Below, in pieces: positions 28,601-40,600 of a stretch of DNA of 64,000 bases. The notes under the pieces are model-generated. The model searched no databases. It was given only the letters and a program-made list of their open reading frames with translations, and was not told where the DNA came from. Position numbers and translations under genes: made by a program. The DNA lies in NCBI RefSeq assembly GCF_020740795.1, contig NC_067290.1:15172001-15236000 (forward strand), read 5' to 3'. Every line of letters begins with the position of its first letter. The first letter of the stretch is position 1. This DNA is from Apus apus (lineage: Eukaryota > Chordata > Aves > Apodiformes > Apodidae).

Positions 28601-31600
28601 AAAATGCCTGTGGCCAAGTCACACAGGTAGGGATGCTGCTCCAGAGCCAATCCTTCTGAGAGGGAACAGAGGTGGGGCAGGATAACTGAACAATGACAAG
28701 CCTGCAGGACCAAGGCACAAGTCACTTGTCACCAGCACAGTGTGGATGCTGGTGCAGAGCTGTGAGGTGCCTCAGATGCAGCATCTTCACAGAGTCCCTG
28801 GGTTTTTAGCATCCTGCAACATGGCAGGTGTCAGTGCTGGTTTTGGTGGGGCTGCAGATGTCCCTTAAAGACAGGGACTGATAGCTTGCATAGGTTTGCC
28901 AGCAATGTTCCTGCTGGGTGGGGGTGGCTTTGCTTGCCTTCCACGGGCAGGATTTCTTGTCCCCCACCCCTGTCCCCATGCACATGTAGGAGCTCACAGC
29001 TTCTGCTGCTGGAGGGATTCACGGCAGCGAGGGCACAATTGCGCATGCTGGGCTGGCCATGACACACTCTCTGTTCCAGCATACACATGGCCCTGCCTGC
29101 TGGCCAAGCTGGAGGTTCTCCCACAGCTCAGCAAAATTCAGTTATCCCTTCGCTGGCTTTCTTCCATCCAAGGATGTCGCCATGTAGTGGTTTTCCACAG
29201 GGGTTCAGACTAAAGCACGGGGTGCTGGACTAGCAGAAAGAAAAGCCAGGAAGGGAAAATGCAGACTTCAAACTTCTCATCTTGGGTGTCTACTGAGGCT
29301 TGGCCAGCACTTCTCAGGGCTGGTGAAAGCTGAGGGCCAGCTCTGCCTGCAACCTTCCATGTTCCTGCCTTCTCCCTGTCCCCGAGCCTTTCTGCCTGCT
29401 GTGAAAGGCAAAGCAGCATCTCAGAGTGCAGCTCCATAATCTTTTTGGCAGGGCTATTTTTACTGGAGATTGTTCCCTTATCTGCTTCCCAGTGTGATTC
29501 CACGAAGAGTGGAGCTGTCACATATGTGAGAGCAGGATGGTGGGGTGAGCTGCTCAAACTGGGGCAGATGCCAGGAAGAATGGCTGCAGAGCCAAGGCTG
29601 GGAGGAACCTGAGGGAGGGTGCTTGGACCCACCTGCAGAGCCATCAGATCCCTGTGGCATAGGGCAGTCCTGTGTTTGCCCAGTCTTGGAGGACCCCTAA
29701 GCCTCATACAGGTGAGATGGCACCAGCAGGTCCCCTCTGCTGATGCCTGCCTTGTGCCATGGTGGTGCCCTTTGCCCACATGGACTTGGAGAGGTGACAG
29801 TGGAGGAGCATGGGGTCTCTGGTCCAGCCTCCAATATAGAGTAGGGCAGCCACCAACACTCGGGGCTTTGTACAGGAAAATCTTGAGCCCCCTCCAAGGA
29901 TGCAGGCCCCACAGGAACTGTCCTAGGCTGCACTGCTGCCTCAGCAAAGGGCCTTTTCCTGGTGTCCACCTGAACATCTGCTTTTGCCAAGCATATACAT
30001 CTGTACCTAGGTAAACCCATACAAAAGGAGGTGCTGAGCTTTTGGAGGGTGTCCTGCTATGGTGGTTGTCCCAGGAGGGCACTGGCCAGAGCCTGTGTGG
30101 CTCCTGCCTCTCCATGGGCACAAGTGCCACCTCCTTAGACAGGACCTCAGTGGCATTTAGCATCTGCAGCTGGCACTTGATGGCCAGTGTTGGCCTTCCA
30201 CAGTCACCCTTGGCTTGAGTTTTGCCCATTCCCTCATCCAGAGCTTCCCAACCACCATGGTCTGGCAGGGTTGGCCATCATAAGCACAGGCAATGTCCCC
30301 TCCAGGGAGTGTGTTAAGGGCCTGGACAGGGCAGGCTGGCTTGTTCAAGTTGGGCTGAGCTTCTCTGGTTCCTGCAGGACCAAGCTGGGAGCTGGCACAA
30401 TGGCACGGCAGAGGGGGACAGGCAGGAGCTGAGTTGAGCTCTGCCCTGGCACAGCCAGCTCATCCCCTCTGCATCACACCTCCCCCTCGCTGCTAGCATG
30501 GAGGTGGGGAGCTCTGGTGAAGAAAAATGGGATTCCTGAAAGAAAAACGAAAGGCCACGCATTTCCATGAGGCAGGGATTCAATTTGTGTCACGCAATCA
30601 CATTTCCTTCTGCAGTCTGAAATAATTACACAGCGGAGCGGGACGAGGAGATCTGATTCAGAGGCACGGGAACAAGAGCAAGTTCTGAAATAAAAGAAGA
30701 CAAATGAAATCATTAAGATATAATAGGCTGCACTTGCCCCTTAATTAGACTTTCTCTTTGATTAAGCGGTAATTAAATATTACCATGCTGAAAGGGATTC
30801 TTTTATGGCCCTCTGAAGCCCTAATGTATTCTGAAGATGTTTCTGTGCAGAGCAGGGGTTGCTGCCAGTGGTGAGGTGGGGGGAGTATGTTGTACACCTG
30901 CCTGTTCCCCACAGGAGAAGCCCCTCTTCTTCCTGGGGAGTTTGGGCAGGATGGTTGCTTCTGGTCCAAGGTGCAGCCTGAGCCCAGAAGTGTCCCTGGG
31001 GAAGTCCCACAGCTCCTGGCCACCATCAGCTGCAAAGCATTTCCAGCTTCTCACCAAAATGTGAGTGTGAGCTCCTGGGTGTTGGATGCAGGTGCCAAAC
31101 ATGTTATCCTGCTGCTGCCTCATAGGTGCAGTTTTTAGAGTTGTGGAATAGAATCACAGAATCATTTTGGTTGGAAAAGACCTTTAAGATCATTGAGTCC
31201 AACTGTTAACCCAGCACTGCCAAGGCCATCACCAAACCATGTCTCTGAGCACCACATCTACATGTCTTCTAAATTCCTCCAGGGATGGTGACTCAACCAC
31301 CTCCCTAGACAGCCTGTTTCAGAGCCTGACAATCCTTTCAGTGAAGAATTTTTTCCTAATATCCAATCTAAACCTCTCCTGGTGCAACTTGAGTCTATTT
31401 CCTTGAGACCATTTTGGTGAACCTCATCTTCTACATGGAGACCATGACCTCTGTGGCCCCAGGAGATGCTGTTGGCTTGCAACCTTGGTCCCAGGCTGGT
31501 CCAGCTGAAGACCAAGACCATCTCTCCAACAGCATGGCAGCTCTCCTGGGGCCAGCCACCCCCTGAGTCTGGCCACCTCGAGCTTTGGGAGCAACAGATC

Positions 31601-34600
31601 AACAAAAGAGGACTCTGGGGTACAGGACTTGGAGCATATCAGGCTGTTTGCTGCAAAACCAAAAAGTTTTTACACGATGGAACATCAAAAGGGAAGGAAA
31701 TGTCAGGCCCCTATTCCTGGACATTCATGGGTGGGTAAAAATAGCCCTTGGACAACCTGAGTGGGGAAAGTGCTTCTGATCCCTTAATGCAGAGCCCCTG
31801 CTGTAGTCCTGTGGGCTCTGCCACTCACAGCCCCGCGTGCAACCTGCTTTTTCCAGGTCATGAAACGATGGCTCTTGCTGAGAATTTCACTAGATGAGAT
31901 TGTCTTATTCTCTTCCTGTACAGCATGTACTTTGGGTAATATCTTTGGGAGATTTTTGTGTACTTGTGTACCCAGTATTTTCTGATAACTTAGGAAAAAA
32001 AAAGACCCGAAAGTATTATGATTATGCTATTAAACCTTTATTGTATCAAGGAGAACAAATCAGAATGAGAGAGAAGCTGCGTGGAGCACCAGGAGTGTTA
32101 AGCCACGGTAGTGATCTGCCCTCAGTGTTTAATTTCACTTAATTTTCACTTGAAATATCAGTGAGACTGGAGATTAAAAGAGCTGGTGATGCTGAGGTGT
32201 CATGGGTGAGAGTGTGAAATCCCTTTGCTGTAGCCATGGTCCTTCTGGCTGAACATCACTGAGGTCTGGACAAGGCTAGGGGTGGGTTTAAGCTGGATGG
32301 TTGGTCTCTTCTTCCAGATGGTTTGTAGGGTACGGTTCCAACACCGCACCCTGGCCTGCTCAGCACCTGTCCTCTCCTAAGCTGGTTATTTGATTTGGGT
32401 GGGCTGAGTCCTTCGTACCATCACCATGGGTCCCATCAGCTGAACTTCTCGGAGAGTTCCCTGCTGGGACAAAGGTCCAGGAGTTTGAATAGAACTTATC
32501 CTTTCTCTGTTTTGCAGAAAAACGAATGGCTGTGCTTGAACTGCCAAACTCAGCGGCTGCTCGAAGGCAGCCTCGGCGACCCTGCCCCGATGCCGCTGCC
32601 CGCCCCAAAGCAGCCGCCCCCCGGCTCCCCGCGGCACCAGCCCCCGCCCGCAGCTCCGCAGCCCCGAGCGCCCGCGCCGGCACCCGCACCGGCACCCGCA
32701 CCGCCGCCGGCAGCCCCGCAGCAGCAGCAGCAGCCCCCCCTCGCCTGCCAGGAGCCTGCGGGCTGCTGAGCAGAGCCGCACCCCCAGCCCTGCCCCGGCG
32801 GAGAAGAAGCCCCCGGTGCCAGCAGAAGAAAAGCCGCTGCCCAAAGCTGCCCCGAAGCCTTCCAGAGCTCCTGAGAGCACCGTGCTGAAGGGTAAGAGTG
32901 TGACCCCCAAACCAGAGGAGGAGAGCAAGGAGAGCCGGGCACCCCCCGAGGCACCTCGGGCGAAGGAGCAGGAGGTGAGCTCTGTGGGTGCGTCCAGCTC
33001 TGAGCGTTCCTGGGAATTGCATCCACCCTAGGGCTGGGCTGGCGCTGAGCCCTGTGCTCAGAAGTGGGAAGTTGTTCTGAGTCAGAGCAGAAGCAGTGTT
33101 GTAGGGGCCATTTGCCTCGGGAAATGGCCTTTGGGGAAAGGGTGAGCTCCACAAACTGCTGTCTCTGTACTTCTGAAGCACTTTGGAACTGCGCAGGCTC
33201 CAGAGCAGCATGCTGGTATTTGCCATCTCTTTATTACAGTTACATCAATTTGGGCATAATGCCCAGGTCATCTTTGGCTTTTGGATTTGTTTTAAAAGAA
33301 TATAAGGGCAGTTTAATTTGTTGTTCAGTGGAAAACTGGTGTCAGAACATTGCATTCTGCAGCAGCGGGCATTTTTCAAGGCCCCAGTCCCACCTTTTTT
33401 AAAATTCAGTGCAATCTGAGGGGAGAGCTTGGCTGTGTTGGGATGTTTTTCCCCCATGAGTAACTAGCACAGCCAGTGCAGCCCCCTATGGAGAGGGGAT
33501 GCAGCAGGAAGTCCCCACCAGCCAGGAGGGGATGGATGTCCCTGGGGAAGAGGCTCTGGAGGGTGTGGATGCCCCCAGGGGAGATGGTCCTCACATCACT
33601 GTCTGCTGGCACCTCCAAAACCAAGTAAGGTCTGTGGTGCCTCTGTGCTGCTGGGGTCTCAGGCCCTGCTGGTAGCATTGGGGCCAGGCACGATGGCACG
33701 TTCCCCACAGCTCAGAGGCTTGTCCCTGTGCTGCCTAATTGTAATGTCAATTAAAACAGCCTGTTTATTTCTGCTGGCATCTAATGAGGATCCTGGGGGC
33801 TGCTGTGCTTCTGAAGGCTGCTTTGCAGAGCTGTCAGTCAGGGAAATTAAAGTTCACTAAAAGGCAGCCACAGACAAATTGCTGATGAGCCACTGAGGGG
33901 GAGGACATAGGGTGGCCCCCAACCTTGGTGCTGGGCTGGCTTCCAGAGCTGCCCAGATCTTCTGCCTGCTCCCCAGGGAGGATTTGGAGGGAAGCACTGG
34001 GAAGCAGCTCTGGAGGTGCTCAGGTCTGACACTCTGCTCTCCCTCACCCACAGGATGGGAGCAAGCCTTACCTCCCGGACCTGTCCCGCAGCCCCCAGAG
34101 CCTGAGCGACACTGGCTACTCCTCTGATGGCATCTCCAGCTCACAGAGTGAGATCACTGGCCTGGTGCAGCAGGAGGAGGAGAAGCTGAGTGGCACTGGG
34201 CTGGCTGGGCAGAGCCCCCCCAGCCCCTCTGAGCTCACCAAGCTGGAGAGCAGCATGCGGCCCCTCCTGGAAGGCCGGGGTGCCCCACCAGAGACCACTG
34301 AGCGTGGCAAGGGTGGCCCAGAGTCACGGGAGGAGCAGCGGCAGCGACAGCGGCCACGGTACCTCTCCATCACCCCTGAAGCCTTCGACTCAGATGAGGA
34401 GCTAGAGGACATCCTAGAGGAGGATGAGGACTCACTGGAATGGGAGAACCAGCGGGAGCGGCGAGAGAGCGCGGAGTCTTCGGATGAGTTTGGCAGCAAG
34501 CTGCGGCACGACTACGTGGAAGACAGCAGTGAGGGGGGCTTCTCCCCGGTGCCCCCCCAGCCCAAGGGCCGGGAGGCAGAGGTGAGTGATGAGGAGTTCA

Positions 34601-37600
34601 TGCGAAGGCAGATCCTGGAGATGAGCGCAGAGGAGGACAACCTCGAGGAGGAGGAGGAGGGCTACGGGCGCACCAAGTATGGTGGCCCCAAAGCTGGGCA
34701 GAAGGCCGAGGTGGAGAAGGGCAAAGAACCAGCGTCAGCCAAACGGCGCCTGCCACACGGCCCTGGCAGCCTGTACAAGGAGGAGAGGAAGGAGGTAGAG
34801 GCGGCAGAGGGCGAGGACTTGAGCACAACCCAGGGGGGCCTGCGGCGCTTCAAGACCATTGAGCTGAACAGCACAACTGGCTATGGGCGGGAGATGGAGA
34901 TGGGCCAGGAGGCAGACACCAGCCTGGACAGGGAGCCTGAACTGGAGATGGAGAGCCTGACAGGCTCCCCCGAGGAGCGCTCCCGGGGTGAGTACTCCTC
35001 CACCCTGCCAGCCACGACACCCAGCTACACCTCGGGCACCTCGCCCACCTCCATCTCCTCCCTAGAGGAGGACAGCGACAGTAGCCCCAGCCGCCGGCAA
35101 CGGCTGGAAGAGGTGAAGCAGCAGAGGAAGGCTCGCCACCGCTCACATGGCCCCTTGCTTCCCACCATTGAGGACTCGTCTGAGGAGGAGGAGCTGCGAG
35201 AGGAAGAGGAGCTGCTGCGGGAGCAGGAGAAGATGCGGGAGGTGGAGCAGCAGCGCATCCGGAGCACAGCACGCAAGACCAAGCGCGACAAGGAGGAGCT
35301 GAGGGCCCAGAGAAGGAGGGAACGCTCCAAAACCCCCCCCAGCAACCTCTCTCCCATCGAGGATGCCTCCCCTACTGAGGAGCTGCGGCAGGCAGCAGAG
35401 ATGGAGGAGCTGCACCGCTCCTCCTGCTCTGAGTACTCACCCTCCATCGACTCCGAGGCTGAGAGCTTTGACGCTGTGACCTCCAAGCTGTACAAGTCAG
35501 GCAGTGAGTACAACCTGCCCACTTTCATGTCACTGTACTCCCCAACAGAGAAGGGGGAAAGTGGGAGCCAGCCTGCCAGCAAGCCTCTCAAGAGCGCTGA
35601 GGAAGCCTATGAGGAGATGATGAGGAAGGCAGAGATGATGCAGAAGCAGCAGGTCCAGCAGGCCCAGCCAGCTGTTTCCTACGGCAGCACCTACCAGCAG
35701 GTCGGCTACCGTGGCACCGAGAGCCAGAATGGCTTTGAATTCCAGTACACCGAGGAGTACCAGTACGATGGTGCCCCCATGCGCCCCTCCCAGCCCAGCT
35801 ATCCGAGCACCCTGACGAAGGCAGGAGCAGTGTACCAGGAGATCCTGCAGACCTCCCAGAGCATCTCTAGGATGCACCGGTCCTCCTCCTTTGACCTGGC
35901 CCTCGAGCAGGGGGAGAAGGCAAAGGGGCAGGTGGAGGCATACCAGGAGAAGCACTTCCTCAACGCCGAGAGCGCCTATGCTGACCTGATGAAGCAGAAT
36001 GGTGGCCCACTCACCCCTGGCACCAGCCCCACACAGCTCTCCGCTCCTGTCTCCTTTGCCACCTCCGACAGCAGGACAGGCAAGGTCATTCCTGACGTCC
36101 GGGTCACCCAGCATTTTGCAAAAGAGGGGCAAGACCTGGCCAAGAGCACCCCAGCAGCGCCCAGCCTGGCATCCAAGGCTGTCACCACTCCTTACACCTA
36201 CAGCAAAGACAGCAAAGGTGCCATCACGGTGACAACAGAGGCGGGTGGCCCCGGGAGCATGGCACGGAGCTACAGCTCCCCAGCCCCAGATGCCCCATCA
36301 GTAGGCAGCAGAAGCTACAGTCCAGCAAAGAGCACCATCAGCTACGGCTCACAGACAGAGGACATCAGCAGAAGCAAGGCAGTGGTGGAGATCAGTGTGC
36401 AGACAGCCAGGGAGAAGGTCCCAGCTGTGAGCGACAGCAAGCCCCCGCTGCCCAAAACATACCCCTTCTTCAAGAGCTCCAGCCCTCCACTCTCGCCCAC
36501 CTCCCCAACACAGAGTCCCACCCAAACAGCAAAGGCCACAGCAGAATTTTCCACACAGACGCAGAGCCCCCTCCTCCCTTATGAGGGTCCCACCACTGGC
36601 GCCTCTTCCCCCATGGTGGCACAGGGGACGCAGACACCGCACCGGGCAGGCTCACAGCGCCTGACCCGGCAGCCCTCCTCGCAGGATGCCCCTTTCATGC
36701 TGATCACGCTGGCAGCCGATGCAGCCAGCCAGACCAAGCCGGTCAGCTCCAGCTCCCCGACATCCCCCACCTCGTCCCCCACCCGGCCCAGCCAGCAGCT
36801 GCTAGCGCACGGCTACAGCCAAGTGCCAGAGCCAGAGCAGCCACCAGGCACCTACATCAGGGCACAGCCGGTGAAGGAGCACACCCAGAAGGCACCCGCC
36901 GTGACTTCAGCTGCTGACAGCATCGCAGGGCTGTACAGCTGGGGAGCACTCCCCGCAGAAAACATCTCCCTCTGCCGCATCTCCTCCATCCCTGGCACAT
37001 CCCGAGTGGAGCCGGGGCCCAAGGCGCCAAGCACTAATGCCGTGGACTTACGGACAGCGCTGAAGTCCGCCCCCATCATCATAACAGACCAAGGCATGGA
37101 TCTCACCTCCTTGGCTACCGAAGCCAGGAAGTACTGCCTGACCTTGGACCACATCCCAAGCCGGCAGTCCACAGCCATCCAGCCCTTGATCATCAACCTC
37201 AATGCCCAGGAGCAGCCCCATGCCATCATTGCGGCAGCCAGCACTGCTGGCCTGGCCATCGCCTCCCCCATGCTCCTCTCACAGGCCAAGCAGCCCGTGG
37301 TCTATGGAGACCCTTTCCAAAGCCGGGTGGACTTTGGGCAAGGTACTGGGAGCCCAGTGTGCTTGGCACAGGTAAAGCAAGTGGAGCAGGGTGTCCAGAC
37401 AGCTGCTGTGAGAGCCAGTGGGGCATCCAGTGGCAAGCCTGAGCCTGCCCCCCTGCCCCAAGCCAAGTTTGCGAGGTATGGCGTGCCAGGCCAGATGGTG
37501 AAGAAGGACATGCTCATCTCACAGACTGGGGGGGCACAGAACATTGGTGGTCTCCCACAGACCTTCCCACCAGAGCCAGGCTCGGAGCTGTACCGGGCAG

Positions 37601-40600
37601 TGCCAGTGGAGCTGAAGAGCCAGAGCCCTCTCCTTGCCCTGGGTGGCAAGAAGTCCCAGGTGATGATGGTGCAGATGGAGGAGGCAGCTGGCCCAGTGAC
37701 CAAAGTGCTGAAGGAGGAGCCACCACCCAATGTGCTGGACCTCACAGGTGTGAAGCCAGAGAGCCAGGTGGCCTGCTGTGACGTGGTCTACAAGTTCCCC
37801 TTTGGTGGTAGCTGCACCGGCACTTTCAACCCCACCTCCAAAATGCCAGAGAAGAAAGCCGGGGAGGCAGCAGCACCTGGCCGGAAACCCAGTGGGCCCC
37901 TCTACAGCAGCAGAGAGCCAGAGCTGCCAGAGACCTTCCCTTACCAGGAGCAGCCAGCCCCAGCACCCTCGCTCTATGAGGAGCAGAAGTTTTACCCCAC
38001 TGGCACCTTTGGCCGCCTCTACTCCTCCATGTCAGACACAAACCTCTCTGAAATTGGGATGAGCTACTACCCCATGAAGGGGGATCAGCCCTTCCACTCC
38101 CCAGCGGGTGATGCCGCCGTGGACCTCAGCACCATGAAGCACTCCTACAGTGTGGGCTTTGCTGAGGGGGGTTACCTGGGCCAGGGACTGCAGTATGGCT
38201 CCTTCTCTGACCTCCGCCAGCCAGCAGAGCTGCTGGGCCACCCACTCCCCATGCGGAGGTACAGCTCAGTCTCCAACATCTACTCTGACTACCGCTTCTC
38301 ACCTCGAGGGGACCTGACCAGCTTCCAGGAGTCTAGCCTGGCCCACTACAGTGCCACCACAGCGCGTGAGATCAGCCGCATGTGTGCTGCCCTCAACTCT
38401 ATGGACCAGTACGGGGGCCGGCACACCAACGGTCCTGACCTGCTGTCCTACGGCCCCAGCTCCGGGCCAGGAGGTGCAGGGGGAGTGGCGGCTCAGCAGC
38501 AAGGCCCTGCCCCCCCCCAAACCCAGTGGGATGTACAACCCCACCTTCCCTGAGGGGCGGCAGGGCTTGGGCAGCCTAGCACAGTACAATGTCCCCGGAG
38601 TCCGCCTGGGGACTGTCCGGCAGATGTTCCCATCCACCGCCACGGTGCGGGCCGCTGATGGCATGATCTACTCCACCATCAACACGCCCATTGCTTCCAC
38701 ACTGCCCATCACCACCCAGCCAGCCTCAGTGCTGCGGCCCATGCTGCGCGGCCTCTACAGACCCTACGGTCCGGGTGGTGTGGCGGCCGTCCCACTGGCC
38801 AGCCTGGCCAGGCTGCCAGTTGTCACTCCCCGTGTCCCACTGGCAGCACAGGGCCTCTACCGCTACCCAGCCCCCGGCCGGCCAGCCCCAGCGGCCTCAC
38901 TGATGGAGACACCGGTCTACCTGGGCAAGGCCGTCAGCACGGCACCTGCAGCAGTGGGCACTGCTCCTGCTCCCAAAGCCTCTGCTACCCCCACTGCCCC
39001 CACAGGTGGCTTGCAGCGAGCGGAGCCAGCGGGAGCCGCTCCCCGAGCTGAGGGTCCGGCAGCACCGGCAGCACCAGCAGCCAGCAAGGAGGGTGGGCAG
39101 GCAGCCGTGGTGCCCAAGCCAGTGCCAGACGGGGCTCAGCGGGAGGAGCGGGAGCGGGAGGAGGAACGGCAGCGCAAGCAGCAGGAGCACGTGCTGCAGC
39201 TGGAGCGGGAGCGCGTGGAGCTGGAGAAGCTGCGGCAGCTGCGGCTGCAGGAGGAACTGGAGCGGGAGCGTGCAGAGCTGCAGCGGCACCGGGAGAAGGA
39301 GCAGCTGCTGGTGCAGCGGGAGCTGCAAGAGCTACAATGCATCAAGCAGCAGGTGCTGCAGCAGCAGCAGGAGGAGCGGCATGCACAGCTGGCACTGCAG
39401 CGGGAGCAGCTTGCCCAGCAGCGCCTGCAGCTTGAGCACATCCACCAACTCCAGCACCAGCTGCAGCAACAGCTGGAGGAGCAGAAGCGACAGAAGAGCA
39501 CCTTCCCCGAGCCCACTGCCCAACCACCCGAGGGGCCTGCTGAGGTGCCACGGGGACCACCGCGCAATGGGCAGGCCTGGCCCCCACAGAGCCAGGGACC
39601 GCCAGAGGGGCCTCCTGGCTCCCGGTACCCCACACCACAGCGTCCACTCAGCAGCTCAGCCTCCGACATGTCACTGCAAGTTGAGGAGCCCTGGGAGCCC
39701 AGCCGAGGCATCAAGAAGAGGAACTCGATGCCACGGCTGCGGGACGCCTATGAGAAGGAGGTGACGCGGGAGGCCATTGCAGCAAGGAAGATGGCAGACA
39801 GCAGCGTGCAGACGGATGAGGAGGACGGTGAGGAGCGGTACCTGCTGTCGCGGCGGCGGCGGACGCGGCGCAGCGCTGACTGCAGCGTGCAGACAGATGA
39901 GGAGGACAGCGGGGAGTGGGAGCAGCCCGTGCGCCGCCGGCGCTCTCGGCCCTCCCGGCACGCTGAGGCTGGCGCTGAAGGCAAGGCAGAGGGGACGGCC
40001 CGTGCCATGGCCAGCGTGGGCATCCAGACCATCAGCGACTGCTCAGTGCAGACAGAGCCTGACCAGCTCCTCCGCGTGTCCCCTTCCATCCACATCACCA
40101 CCCACGACCCCCGGGTGGAGATCGTCAAGTACATCTCAGCCCCAGAGAAGACGCAGAGGGGTGAGAGCTTGGCCTGCCAGACAGAGCCAGAGCCAGCCCC
40201 CCAGCCTGGTATCGTGGTCCCCCAGCTGACAGTGCCCACCACCATTACACCCTACTCCACCAACATCCAGATGGTGAGCACGGGCCCCCTGGACCCTCAT
40301 GCTGTCCGGCAGCAGACCCTGGGCAAGTTCGAGAAGAAGAAACCGGATCCCCTGGAAATTGGCTACCAGTCCCATCTGCCAGCTGAGTCCCTCTCGCAGC
40401 TGGTGACCCGCCAGCCACCCCGCTCTCCCCAGGTCCTCTACTCACCCGTCTCTCCCCTCTCCCCCCATCGCCTCTTGGAGTCCTCCTTTGCCACCAGCGA
40501 GCGGCTGAACAAGGCTCACGTCCCCCCACAGAAGCACTTCACCACAGACTCAGCCCAGCGCCATCAGACACTGCCGCGCCCCATCAAGACCATGCAGCGC

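Larger units (their letters stand above)
23863..31145 (+). other. BSN: BSN long intron, third part
   Basis: Intron with no supportable gene. It contains a TA-rich microsatellite and three homeodomain-rich blocks listed separately. A 339-codon antisense frame (29210-30229) is present but shows no domain, signal or exon structure. Confidence 0.55.

Noticed and set aside
29210-30229. 339-codon antisense open frame in the BSN intron
   Set aside because: No recognisable domain, signal peptide or biased codon use, and no poly(A) or promoter context. Best explained as a chance frame in GC-rich sequence, though transcript data would settle it.
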